Made by a program: the position numbers and the translations under genes. A stretch of DNA of 13,004 bases from an uncultured Balneolaceae bacterium (GTDB lineage: Bacteria; Bacteroidota; Rhodothermia; Balneolales; Balneolaceae), in NCBI GenBank assembly GCA_937982515.1, contig CALJMB010000149.1, positions 1-13,004 of the forward strand, in the 5' to 3' direction. Numbering within the stretch: position 1 is the first letter of the stretch; each line of letters opens with the position of its first letter. Shown piece by piece: positions 1 through 7,007 of this stretch. The notes under the pieces are model-generated. The model was given only the letters and a program-made list of their open reading frames with translations, searched no databases and was not told where the DNA came from.

Positions 1-465
1 AGTAAACATGAAACTCATTTCCGGAGCCGCACACTGGAACATGGACGCAGTGAAGAATCGTGCGAATGGAGTATGGCAATGGCTATGTCTAAGTTAGATA
101 TTCCCGTCTATCCATGGTTGCAGGGGCATACCAGCCCTCAGCTTGATTATATAAGTGACCTCACATCTCATGACCCCGATTTCGAATACGTGGTATGCAC
201 TTACTATTGTGATGAGCTGGTTTATAATCTGCGGGGTTTGAAAGCAAAATGGCTGCGCAATCTTCTAACCCGCTTCTTTACACTTTTTCCCGGAAAAGGA
301 GATTATCTGCAAACCACACCTTATTGCCTCCACTTTGGCTGGTATCACCAAAAACAACCTTTTTTTGAGTTTGCCGAGCGAACGTGGAACAGGTTAATTA
401 AAGATAAAGACCGGGAAGTAGTACAAAACGTGGCGGCAGGTTCAAAGACTGCCACCCTGGAGTAA
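1..465 (+). CDS. Unrecognised protein, 5' end outside the window
   Basis: The frame is open from the first base to the TAA at 463-465, giving 154 residues, so the gene probably starts upstream. The first in-frame ATG is at 73 within an M-A-M-A-M stretch; a start there would give 130 aa, but nothing such as a ribosome site favours it. The protein is unusually aromatic (many Tyr, Trp, Phe), with a central YVVCTYYCDELVYNL segment and a basic run near KAKWLRNLLTRFF. There is no clear signal peptide or transmembrane helix. I do not recognise the family and assign no function. It converges on the minus-strand HTTM gene across a repeat-rich spacer. Coding is supported by the long open frame and biased, non-repetitive composition, but not by homology I can name. 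Confidence 0.5.
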   Translation, partial: SKHETHFRSRTLEHGRSEESCEWSMAMAMSKLDIPVYPWLQGHTSPQLDYISDLTSHDPDFEYVVCTYYCDELVYNLRGLKAKWLRNLLTRFFTLFPGKGDYLQTTPYCLHFGWYHQKQPFFEFAERTWNRLIKDKDREVVQNVAAGSKTATLE

Positions 466-524
466 TAGGAAAACTGATTCTTTCCTTAATACCGGGAAGC
501 TGCCTGCCGTGGCAGGGTAAAATC

Positions 525-690
525 TGTCATCCCGAGCCAAGGCTTTTCCATCCTATTACTTAACAAGGCTTGTCATTTTGAGCCAGGGCAATCGCTATCC
601 TTCTCAAAGGCTTTTATTATCCTGTAGTAAAGCCTGTCGTCCCGAGTGGAGTGTCGCCAGGTTTGGGCTTGATGCAGTCGGGGGATCCCC
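525..690. repeat. Degenerate TGTCATCCCGAG-type intergenic repeats
   Basis: Three related blocks begin at 525 (TGTCATCCCGAGCCA), 571 (TGTCATTTTGAGCCA) and 635 (TGTCGTCCCGAGTGG). The last ends in the palindrome GGGGATCCCC at 681-690. Between them, AAGGCTTTT followed by a near-identical stretch occurs twice, at about 539-574 and 607-638, so the blocks are also a diverged direct repeat of about 68 bases. A reverse-oriented relative (TCCTCCCTTCGGGA) lies at about 877-890. Repeats beginning TGTCATCC(C/T)GAG and ending near GGATCC are common in intergenic DNA of this bacterial group. These copies look decayed. Confidence 0.55.
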
Positions 691-708
691 GTAACGGTGG
701 AGGATACG

Positions 709-789
709 CCCGGAAGGGAGGGGCAGGTACTGGCCAGAATGCAGAGGGAGTTTGTTGACTCTGCCACTGGCATCCCCTTCGCTTCCGGG
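709..789. repeat. Long imperfect inverted repeat (hairpin)
   Basis: Four paired blocks nest around a 12-base loop. CCCGGAAG (709-716) pairs with CTTCCGGG (782-789), GGGG (720-723) with CCCC (774-777), GCCAG (733-737) with CTGGC (767-771), and GCAGAG (741-746) with CTCTGC (759-764). Unpaired bases between blocks are few. It lies in the convergent spacer, so it could act as a two-way terminator or RNA-stabilising structure, or be a remnant of a small palindromic element. No T-run follows on either strand. Confidence 0.6.
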
Positions 790-896
790 GATGTCAGGCC
801 TTGGCAGGAGGGCCTACACAAGGCCGTAAATATCCAGATATCATAGAATGAAATCTCATATAAGTAATTGTCAGTATCCTCCCTTCGGGACTTCAT

Positions 897-1781
897 TCAG
901 TAGCTGACAGAGAGCCTGTGTTCCAGGTTGAATTTTTTATTGAGTTTGTCAAAGAGGATATAGAGGGGAAATCCTATGATAACAAATTCAATCATGTAAG
1001 GAAGAAAGAAAATATTCATAGCCAGGTAAATGCCTATATGCATGCCGATCAGGGCCAGGGTAACGAAGGGCCTGGCTTTTTTCCACCAGATAAGAAAGGC
1101 AAAGAACTCGGTAACGATTCCCGTTAAAAGAATGAGTGTGGCGTAAATCCGCTTATCCAACGCAATCATCTGAAGCAAGTTGAGGTTGTAAGAACCCTCC
1201 GCAGAAAGTACGTCCGTGGACTTTTCAGCGATCCACAGCCACAAGTGGGCTCCGTCAACCCAGTGAAAGCCCGTTCCTATAAGCTTGCAAAAAGCAGCAG
1301 TAGTATAACCGAGGCCGGCGAAGAAAATCACAAATCCATAGGCGAAATGAAGAGCTTGTCTGTTCTTGTCAAAGAAAGCAAAACCAAGTCCCAAGCCAAG
1401 CAGGCTGAAGCCGACGAGATTCGAACTGTGGGGAATTTCTCCCAAAGAGAAGCGGATGGCGTATAGCAACTGCAGCAGGAAGAAGGCCGGAAGGTAAAGC
1501 CAGCTGTATTTCCTGAACAGAAAAGCAGCCAGCGTCACTAACGTCAGTATAGAAGCGAGTACCCAAGGCATCACATCTCCAAAAAAGATACTTACGTCTA
1601 TGTAATGGGCCAATCCGAGGGGGAGAACTACATCGCTGATGCGCGGTATATAGGATCCCCACTTCCACGCATAAATAATAGTATAGGTGGCTGTAAAAAG
1701 TTCAAACAGACGCAGATAGGCTTTCACGCCAAAGGAATCGGGATCATCCAACGTAAACAGATTTTTAATGAGTGAATTCAT
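897..1781 (-). CDS. HTTM-like polytopic membrane protein
   Basis: A protein of 294 aa with about seven or eight hydrophobic segments spread over its length (around residues 24-38, 52-68, 72-90, 95-110, 121-137, 146-166, 213-232, 238-275). It resembles the HTTM membrane family, which shares its fold with the membrane part of vitamin K-dependent gamma-carboxylase. Supporting features are the block FCKLIGTGFHWVDGAHLW (164-181) and the late helix GMHIGIYLAMNIFFLPYM (246-263). The start is placed at ATG 1779-1781, because a longer start at 1862 would add 27 poorly hydrophobic residues inside the upstream gene. The gene then overlaps the preceding small gene by 17 bases, so the two are probably translationally coupled. 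An AGAAGG sits directly against the ATG, too close for a normal ribosome site. Enzymatic activity is unknown. Confidence 0.7.
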   Translation of the reverse strand: MNSLIKNLFTLDDPDSFGVKAYLRLFELFTATYTIIYAWKWGSYIPRISDVVLPLGLAHYIDVSIFFGDVMPWVLASILTLVTLAAFLFRKYSWLYLPAFFLLQLLYAIRFSLGEIPHSSNLVGFSLLGLGLGFAFFDKNRQALHFAYGFVIFFAGLGYTTAAFCKLIGTGFHWVDGAHLWLWIAEKSTDVLSAEGSYNLNLLQMIALDKRIYATLILLTGIVTEFFAFLIWWKKARPFVTLALIGMHIGIYLAMNIFFLPYMIEFVIIGFPLYILFDKLNKKFNLEHRLSVSY

Positions 1782-2265
1782 CCTTCTGCGGGTTAAAGAT
1801 GTTAGGGTTTTTGATAAGCGTATCGGCCGAGACCAAAAACATAGGGATAGCGTTAACGACAACAGAATCTTCTTCGGTTAAAAAGCCCTCTACCCTGGTG
1901 AGCAGCCAATATTTGCCGCCTGAGATGTTTTTGGAGGCTTGCAGCATGCCGGCAAGGGCGCGCAGCCTTTTTTGATCCCATACTTTCGTCTTGGACATGA
2001 AATTAGCATAATCAATCTGGTCAATTCCGTGTGCATCCAGGGAGATGACACCGGGCCTTACTTCTTCGAGCGGTTTTACATCCCATACATCCGGGGTGAT
2101 GGTATCAAGCTCCTGTACTACCCCGCGTGTCCAGGGATGGCCTCCCTGAGAGAACATAGGAAATATGCTAAACGGCCAGAATTCCCCTTCATGAGTGCTT
2201 ACCAGCAGCGCATTGATGGCGAGAACGGACAATAGAATTCTTTTATATTTTGTATACTTTGCCAT
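1765..2265 (-). CDS. Small membrane-anchored partner of the HTTM protein
   Basis: A protein of 166 aa. A basic N-terminus (MAKYTKYKR) precedes one hydrophobic helix at about 10-23, then a short segment with the distinctive FWPFSIFPMFS at 29-39. The remaining 125 residues are soluble in character. This suggests a single-span anchor with a domain outside the cytoplasm. Small proteins with an FWPxSxFPMFS-like motif next to HTTM genes are familiar from genome neighbourhoods, but I know of no assigned function. The gene is first in the minus-strand unit, its last 17 bases overlap the HTTM gene, and it diverges from the Wzi gene over an 81-base spacer. Confidence 0.7.
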   Translation of the reverse strand: MAKYTKYKRILLSVLAINALLVSTHEGEFWPFSIFPMFSQGGHPWTRGVVQELDTITPDVWDVKPLEEVRPGVISLDAHGIDQIDYANFMSKTKVWDQKRLRALAGMLQASKNISGGKYWLLTRVEGFLTEEDSVVVNAIPMFLVSADTLIKNPNIFNPQKDEFTH

Positions 2266-2346
2266 GTTATGTACAGAGATCTATGTGTACGGACTTCTTT
2301 GGTGAAATCTTTTTTGAATTGACAAGGCCGGTAGCCTTATTGTGTT
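2266..2346. promoter_or_regulatory. Divergent promoter region with small hairpin
   Basis: These 81 bases separate two divergent genes and so must carry both promoters. A TTGACA stands at 2319-2324, but no matching -10 box is seen at a standard distance. An inverted repeat AAGGC-cggta-GCCTT (2324-2338) ends eight bases before the Wzi ATG and could fold in its leader mRNA. Exact promoter positions cannot be fixed from sequence alone. Confidence 0.4.
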
Positions 2347-3774
2347 ATGTTTTCTACAGCCAGTAAATTAAAAGCCATACTACTCCTGGCAGGTTTATTT
2401 TCAGCTGATGCCTATTCCACGAACATATTGTTTGCCCAGGATGCAGATTTTGTATTCAATTACCGTTCCAGCGTGTTCGCCGGTACGGCAGATCAGCTGC
2501 CTTTTTGGCTGCATGCAAACAGGCTGGGCAAAGTTGACCTTGAAAGTACAAATTTTATAAATGAATTGGGCGCGCATACTGTATTGGGGGAGCTCCGGGA
2601 TTTTTCGTTACGGGCCGGAGCAAACGCCGTGTTCAGGTTGTCTGAGCAGGAAAGCATCCACTTTACGGAGCTGTATATTCGTGCAGATTACTACACTTTC
2701 CGGCTTGATGCCGGGCGTTTTAAGCAGCCTGTCGGCAGTAATAATCACGAACTTTCTGCCGGTTCCATGATGGTCAGTAACAATGCTGTCCCGGTTACCA
2801 AAATCAGCCTCTCCAATCCGGAGTTTGTCAACGTTCCCGGTCTGAGCGGGTTTTTACAGTACAAAGGATTATTTACCCATGGCAGGTTTTCAGGAAACCG
2901 GTATGTGGATGAACCGTACCTCCACCAAAAATATTTGTACCTGAGATTTAACATCGGAAATTTTTCCGGTACCGGAGGGTTTGTGCATAACGTGGTATGG
3001 GGAGGAAGCAGAGGATCGACCCGGCTCCCACAGTCATTTGAAGACTACCTCCGGGTTATTACCGGTTCGGGAGCTCCCGACAGCAGCGATGCGCCAGGAA
3101 TTGAAAAGGATAATGTGCTGGGAAATTCCGTTGCGGCTTACGAGTTTGCGGCATTGTACCGGTTCAAAAACTTCTCCCTTTCTCTTACGCGTATGTTTTA
3201 TCTGGAAGACAAAGTATCGACCCGGTTTCGAAGTCCCTGGGACGGAGTATGGGGGGCCAACGTGCGGCTGCCCGGCCAGGAAGGAGTAATTGAGGGGATA
3301 ACGTACGAGCACATCAACACCATACAGCAGGATTCCAAGAAAGGCGAAATCGTCGGCCGGGCTCACTATTACCACAACGGCCTGTATAAAAGCGGCTGGA
3401 CTCACGAGCACCGGGTATTAGGCACACCGCTCATCGTTTATGATAAAGAGCTGGACAGAATCGTCAATAGTGTACTCGTTGGTCATCATCTGGGTTTTAA
3501 GGGACATCTGACTTCACGTATCGCCTACAGAGCGTTAGCTACTTATACGCGCAATTATGGCATGCGCGAAGATTGGACTCAGGAAGGCTTCGATGTTCCG
3601 CGAAGCCGGTTTCGCAAAGATCAGTATTCCTTCTTGCTGGATTTCCGGTATGAACCCGTCGGGGGAGAAGGGCTCGGAATCAATCTGTCTATTGGCTCAG
3701 ATATGGGAGAACTATACAAAGATAACCTGGGTGTTATGGTTGGTATAAGCTGGAACGGATTTTTGTCTTATTAG
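2347..3774 (+). CDS. Wzi-like capsule assembly outer-membrane protein
   Basis: A protein of 475 aa matching the capsule-assembly Wzi family in length and style. An N-terminal signal sequence (hydrophobic core about 9-20, likely cleavage shortly before residue 32) is followed by the typical opening block ADQLPFWLHANRLGKVD (48-64). The rest is a beta-barrel pattern of alternating hydrophobic and polar strands rich in Tyr, Phe, Arg and Gly, ending in an aromatic residue (GISWNGFLSY) as outer-membrane barrels do. In known systems Wzi is an outer-membrane lectin that helps hold exported capsule at the surface; that role is inferred here. The N-terminal start gives a proper signal peptide. It is a single gene flanked by a divergent unit and a convergent terminator. 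A glycosyltransferase and flippase-like gene lie just beyond, in keeping with glycan assembly. Confidence 0.85.
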   Translation: MFSTASKLKAILLLAGLFSADAYSTNILFAQDADFVFNYRSSVFAGTADQLPFWLHANRLGKVDLESTNFINELGAHTVLGELRDFSLRAGANAVFRLSEQESIHFTELYIRADYYTFRLDAGRFKQPVGSNNHELSAGSMMVSNNAVPVTKISLSNPEFVNVPGLSGFLQYKGLFTHGRFSGNRYVDEPYLHQKYLYLRFNIGNFSGTGGFVHNVVWGGSRGSTRLPQSFEDYLRVITGSGAPDSSDAPGIEKDNVLGNSVAAYEFAALYRFKNFSLSLTRMFYLEDKVSTRFRSPWDGVWGANVRLPGQEGVIEGITYEHINTIQQDSKKGEIVGRAHYYHNGLYKSGWTHEHRVLGTPLIVYDKELDRIVNSVLVGHHLGFKGHLTSRIAYRALATYTRNYGMREDWTQEGFDVPRSRFRKDQYSFLLDFRYEPVGGEGLGINLSIGSDMGELYKDNLGVMVGISWNGFLSY

Positions 3775-3813
3775 GGTCACAACTGGCAAAAAGTAGTATG
3801 GGTGTATGGCCGC

Positions 3814-3847
3814 TAAAACACAAAATAATTAGTGGTTTTGTGTTTTA
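3814..3847. terminator. Bidirectional terminator between convergent genes
   Basis: TAAAACACAAAA (3814-3825) and TTTTGTGTTTTA (3836-3847) are perfect 12-base reverse complements around a 10-base loop. Because the stem arms are themselves A-rich and T-rich, the transcript from either strand has a U-rich 3' arm. It sits between the ends of the Wzi gene (+, 3774) and the flippase-like gene (-, 3889), as expected for a shared terminator. The stem is poor in GC, so its strength is uncertain. Confidence 0.75.
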
Positions 3848-3888
3848 ATGGTCTCCCTATAAATCATACGAATGAACTGGTAACAACT

Positions 3889-4866
3889 CTAAGGCCTGTC
3901 GGTTTCTGTTACCACGTAGGTTTTTCCATCCGTTTTTTTGGCGTAAGTGAAGAAGAGATAAAATAGGAGGTTAAGTATTTTATCCAGCACGTTATGTACC
4001 AGGAATAACCCTGCCACAGCAGCTACAGGGGCGTCGAGTACTTTGGCAAGCCCTATATTAGCACCGGTTGAAACGAGCTCGGCGTTTGGAATGAACGGGA
4101 TGCGGCTGATAATGATATTGACACTCAAAAACGTAAACCATATATCCAGCCCGATATCCGGCAGCACAATGTACCACTGCAAAATCTGTGCGCAATATAT
4201 CAATACCATCCGTATCGCGTGGAGAAGAAATACAGGCCCTGCAATATTGAACGCCATGGAGAACAGATACTTCCTGAATCGAAGCCCAGCCCATATAATA
4301 GCCACGCCCACGCCGGCCATTATAATATAGTCTCCGGAGTTCCATGAGAAGATATAGTCGAATGCCCGGATCTTATCGGTTGTTATCAAAATAAGGAGCA
4401 TGCCAAGGGCAACAAAGGTAGAGGCCGCTGAAGAAATGATGTTCATATCCCGGATATCCTTAAAAATCTGTTTCCCGGAAACAGACAGCGACTTGGCAGC
4501 CCACTGCATCAGCACTAACTCCCCTGAATACCCCATTACGTCTTTATTGAAGATCCTTTTTTGGATAAAGATGGGAATACTTTTAAAATATGGTATCCCC
4601 CAGCATATTTTATAGGCAAAAACCTCGCTCAAAGGCAGCATAAAGTAGATGGCCAGAAACAGCAGATAATAGAGCGGGTGGGAAGGAAGAGAGCGAAAGA
4701 ATGCGTTCCAGCCAATCACAGATAGCTGATAAACAATAACGCCTGTAATCAGGATCTGCATCAGATAGCGTCCCGCTCTCAGGAGACGCTTTCCATGCGG
4801 TGTGTTGGAAAATGCTCTGAGTTTTGCCCGGTAATGGTAAACGTTCTGACGCAGAGATTCTTTCAT
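3889..4866 (-). CDS. Flippase-like polytopic inner-membrane protein
   Basis: A protein of 325 aa with a basic, cytoplasm-like N-terminus (1-33) and about seven membrane segments (around 35-51, 63-84, 145-163, 180-194, 207-228, 241-257, 276-308). Overall shape and the late region FLSVNIIISRIPFIPNAELVSTGANIGLA followed by VAAVAGLFLVHNVLDKILN resemble the UPF0104 / lysylphosphatidylglycerol-synthase membrane domain superfamily. Members of that family are often called flippase-like and lie in glycolipid or polysaccharide clusters. The usual glycine-rich loop is not well kept, so the family call is tentative. It follows the glycosyltransferase by 49 bases on the same strand, probably in one transcript, and ends at a strong inverted repeat. 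A role in moving or building a lipid-linked sugar is inference only. Confidence 0.55.
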   Translation of the reverse strand: MKESLRQNVYHYRAKLRAFSNTPHGKRLLRAGRYLMQILITGVIVYQLSVIGWNAFFRSLPSHPLYYLLFLAIYFMLPLSEVFAYKICWGIPYFKSIPIFIQKRIFNKDVMGYSGELVLMQWAAKSLSVSGKQIFKDIRDMNIISSAASTFVALGMLLILITTDKIRAFDYIFSWNSGDYIIMAGVGVAIIWAGLRFRKYLFSMAFNIAGPVFLLHAIRMVLIYCAQILQWYIVLPDIGLDIWFTFLSVNIIISRIPFIPNAELVSTGANIGLAKVLDAPVAAVAGLFLVHNVLDKILNLLFYLFFTYAKKTDGKTYVVTETDRP

Positions 4867-4915
4867 GTAGGTAAAAAGCAGAAAATTAAGTTAGAATTCC
4901 ACCCCGGGCATCGTT

Positions 4916-5707
4916 CTAAATGAGGCTGAAGCTGGCGGAATCTTTTAAAAACATCTGAAACGATTGCTTCTCTTTATCGGTCAATGTGAACTTTGGGTGG
5001 CCGAAAATATTTCCGCGTATTTTAGCATGCCAGACATACCGGGCAAGGCTGATGGGGTTGTTCCTCAGTCGCCTCAAAAAATGTTCCCTTTCCCAGGTAT
5101 TAGACCCGTGGAAACATCGCACAAGCAGATAGGAATAATCCAGCGATAGTTTTTTATATCGCTTTTTTTGCCATTGGTTCAGGTATACTGTGTCTTCATC
5201 TCTTCGAAGGCTGGGATATCGTATTTCATCGCTTTTTCTGTGCATGATGGAATTGGGAGATCCCCCGGGCAAGGCCCCCCGGTACGGATGGTGTATGAAT
5301 TCTTCAGCATCGATGTGGAACAAGTTGCCTGTCAGGCAGCAGGCGTCGTACCCTTCCTCCAGAACGTTAACCTGGGTTTCAATTCGTTTGGGATGGTACC
5401 AGTCGTCGTCATCCCAGCAGGTTAGAAACTGCCCGGTAGCATGTTCGAGAGATATATTTCTCAGATCACCCAGGATATTGTCGGGAGAGGGCTTAACGTA
5501 CACATACCGGACTTCATCCATACTAAAGTCGCTTAAAAGATCATCTATCTTGTCCTCTCCGTTATCTACAATAACCAGTTCTTTGTTCGGGTATGTTTGA
5601 TTTTTATAAGCGTACAGCGCGCGCTTAAGCAACTCTCTGCGGTTGGCCGTTACAACGAGGCAACTAACCTTGCCAGGCACAGTGACGGAAGAATCGTTTG
5701 AACTCAT
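4916..5707 (-). CDS. Family 2 glycosyltransferase
   Basis: A protein of 263 aa with a GT-A fold N-terminal half. The first beta strand is VSCLVVTANRRELLKRAL (14-31), then KNQTYPNKELVIVDNG (35-50), where the Asp binds the nucleotide. The metal- and sugar-nucleotide-binding acidic motif CWDDDDWYHPKRIE (97-110) corresponds to the family DxD. It probably transfers a sugar from a nucleotide donor onto a lipid or glycan acceptor on the cytoplasmic face; donor and acceptor cannot be read from sequence. The C-terminal half has a Trp-containing segment (SNTWEREHFLRRL) and no membrane helix. It is first of a two-gene minus-strand unit with the flippase-like protein, and its promoter must lie in the AT-rich stretch upstream of 5707. 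Confidence 0.85.
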   Translation of the reverse strand: MSSNDSSVTVPGKVSCLVVTANRRELLKRALYAYKNQTYPNKELVIVDNGEDKIDDLLSDFSMDEVRYVYVKPSPDNILGDLRNISLEHATGQFLTCWDDDDWYHPKRIETQVNVLEEGYDACCLTGNLFHIDAEEFIHHPYRGALPGGSPNSIMHRKSDEIRYPSLRRDEDTVYLNQWQKKRYKKLSLDYSYLLVRCFHGSNTWEREHFLRRLRNNPISLARYVWHAKIRGNIFGHPKFTLTDKEKQSFQMFLKDSASFSLI

Positions 5708-6196
5708 AGTATGGAAATTTCAGTAGTTTTCATCAATTTCAAATGGCTCCCAATATAACCAATATTAGGTTTATTGTTAGGACGTGTTGACAATCGGCGC
5801 GCCTCCGGGAGCGGGGCGAGTCCCTGCTAGGGTATTAGCCAGAACAGCATTGACAGGTAAGAGGTTATGAAATAGTCGATCTGACTGTAAACCAATAAGT
5901 TTGGACTTCAGACGTTACACCCCTGAAATTATTCGATGTGAGTTCGAGATAAGAAAATGAGATATTGCCCGGCAACCTGTGGTGGTACGGGTGCTATCTC
6001 GTCCCGGTGCTCTGCTGCCCTCCCGCACCAGAGCGAGGATTAACCCGTGGCCGTAAAGCCCGTAGGCAGGCTGTAACGTAGAATTTTCATCCTGAATTCG
6101 CATTATCCAGGTACTATAAATACAGGCACTATGAAAAGAAGTATGCAGGATCTTCTGGTTAAGACATAACCAAAACACTAACTCTAATCCGATATT
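5708..6196. other. Divergent intergenic region with nested inverted repeats
   Basis: A 489-base spacer between the glycosyltransferase (-) and the DUF3047 gene (+). Next to the former it is AT-rich and has a 9-base-period direct repeat CCAATAT (5750-5756 and 5759-5765), plausibly in that gene's promoter. A GC-rich island follows at 5795-5833, with GGCGCGCC (5796-5803) and the small hairpin CCCT-gct-AGGG. A nested inverted repeat lies at 5987-6048. TATAAA at 6115-6120 could be a -10 box for the plus-strand gene, though its -35 match is poor. A 12-codon open frame (MKRSMQDLLVKT, 6131-6169) precedes the gene. No convincing longer gene is seen. Confidence 0.6.
5987..6048. repeat. Nested inverted repeat in divergent spacer
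   Basis: ACGGGT (5987-5992) pairs with ACCCGT (6043-6048), ATCTC (5996-6000) with GAGgAT (6035-6040, one bulged base), and GCTCTG (6009-6014) with CAGAGC (6029-6034), leaving a 14-base loop. GGTGC/GCACC (6006-6010 and 6025-6029) offers a competing inner pairing. The build recalls the hairpin at 709-789 but the bases differ. It may be a folded leader or a remnant of a palindromic repeat. Confidence 0.5.
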
Positions 6197-6934
6197 TTGT
6201 TCACAAAACGCTGCTATCTACTACACATTGCCGCTCTGTTAGTTCTAAGCCATACGGTTGCTGCCCAGTCAACAGTGCAAAAAGAGGGTGCAACTGTATT
6301 GGAAAATTTCGAACAGGACTTTATCAATACCATTCCCAGCGCATGGTATGATCGGGACGGAAATGACAAACTGATCAATTATGATTCCGATTTTATATCA
6401 GACTACAACTATAAGGTTCTGGAAGAAAACGGGAATAAATTTTTGCGCTATCAGGGTACCAGAGCCAAGCATATCAACTATCCGCTTATAAATAAGGAGG
6501 AGATCAATATCTATGAAACCCCCGTGCTTACGTGGAAAGTGCGGGCCCATGTGCTTCCGGTAAATGCCAGTGAGGACGATGATAACCGCAATGATTCTGT
6601 TGCCAGTATATACGTTGTGTTCGACCTGGGGCGGGTCTTATTCAGGAAAGTACCCAAATCCATCCGGTACACCTGGAGCAGCAGCCTGCCGAAGGGTACG
6701 GAGCTGTCCAAGTTCTTCGGGAACCAGAAAATAGTAGTGGTAGAATCCGGAGAAAGCGAGAAAGGCCGATGGGTTACTTTTAAACGAAATATTGTGGAGG
6801 ACTACAAGAGATTGTTTGGAGACCATCCCCCCGAGAAGCCCCTGGCTATACTGATCTTAAGCGACGGAGACAGTACCGGCAGCTTTGTCAAGGCAGACTA
6901 TGATGACATCATGCTGCTGCCCGAAAGCCGCTAA
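6197..6934 (+). CDS. Secreted DUF3047 family protein
   Basis: A protein of 245 aa starting at TTG. No in-frame ATG exists before the end region and an in-frame stop lies at 6185, so TTG is the only start that keeps the signal peptide (MFTKRCY, hydrophobic core 8-20, cleavage near VAAQ at 21-24). The mature part matches the DUF3047 pattern: an N-terminal NFEQDFINTIPSAW block, PVLTWKVRAHVLP (109-121), IYVVFDL (138-144), IRYTWSSSLPKGT (156-168), a VVVESG strand, W192 and DYKRLFG (202-208), and a C-terminal LILSDGDSTGSFVKADYDDI (219-238). The family is periplasmic or secreted and has no known activity. The exporter gene begins 73 bases downstream on the same strand with only a weak hairpin between, so co-transcription is likely. 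Confidence 0.8.
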   Translation: MFTKRCYLLHIAALLVLSHTVAAQSTVQKEGATVLENFEQDFINTIPSAWYDRDGNDKLINYDSDFISDYNYKVLEENGNKFLRYQGTRAKHINYPLINKEEINIYETPVLTWKVRAHVLPVNASEDDDNRNDSVASIYVVFDLGRVLFRKVPKSIRYTWSSSLPKGTELSKFFGNQKIVVVESGESEKGRWVTFKRNIVEDYKRLFGDHPPEKPLAILILSDGDSTGSFVKADYDDIMLLPESR

Positions 6935-6938
6935 TCAG

Positions 6939-6954
6939 GCTGAATAAGTTCAGC
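6939..6954 (+). terminator. Weak hairpin after DUF3047 gene
   Basis: GCTGAA-taag-TTCAGC (6939-6954) is a perfect 6-base stem starting five bases past the stop codon and followed by TAATTTA. It is too weak and lacks a T-run for a firm terminator. It could attenuate or merely stabilise the message before the exporter gene. Confidence 0.3.
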
Positions 6955-7007
6955 TAATTTACGTAAATTCACGGCTTCATTTTTGCCAACTAATATCATT
7001 AACGTTA

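Larger units (their letters stand above)
466..896. other. Convergent intergenic region filled with repeats
   Basis: This 431-base spacer lies between two convergent genes and holds no convincing gene. It contains degenerate TGTCATCCCGAG-type repeats (about 525-690, with an inverted copy near 870-889), a CCTGCC-GT-GGCAGG palindrome at 503-516 and a long imperfect hairpin at 709-789. One or more of these hairpins may end transcription from both sides, but none is followed by a clear run of T. A 107-codon minus-strand open frame across it is best explained as chance reading through repeats. Confidence 0.7.

Noticed and set aside
573..896. Minus-strand open frame of 107 codons in the convergent spacer
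   Set aside because: It runs through the TGTCATCCCGAG repeats and the large hairpin, has low-quality protein composition and no recognisable domain.
1782..1862. Longer start for the HTTM gene
   Set aside because: It would place 27 extra residues inside the upstream gene, with a Ser/Leu/Arg-rich sequence unlike a natural N-terminus. The ATG at 1779-1781 fits the family better.
2319..2343. Sigma-70 promoter TTGACA before the Wzi gene
   Set aside because: The only -10-like bases (TTATTG) are 13 bases away, too close for a standard spacer.
4058..4345. Second minus-strand frame of 95 codons inside the flippase-like gene
   Set aside because: Out-of-frame shadow of a gene with clear membrane segments; the product is Arg/Cys-rich without a domain.
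5915..6178. Minus-strand open frame of 87 codons in the divergent spacer
   Set aside because: It crosses the inverted repeats and shows no domain or ribosome site, so chance is the simplest explanation.
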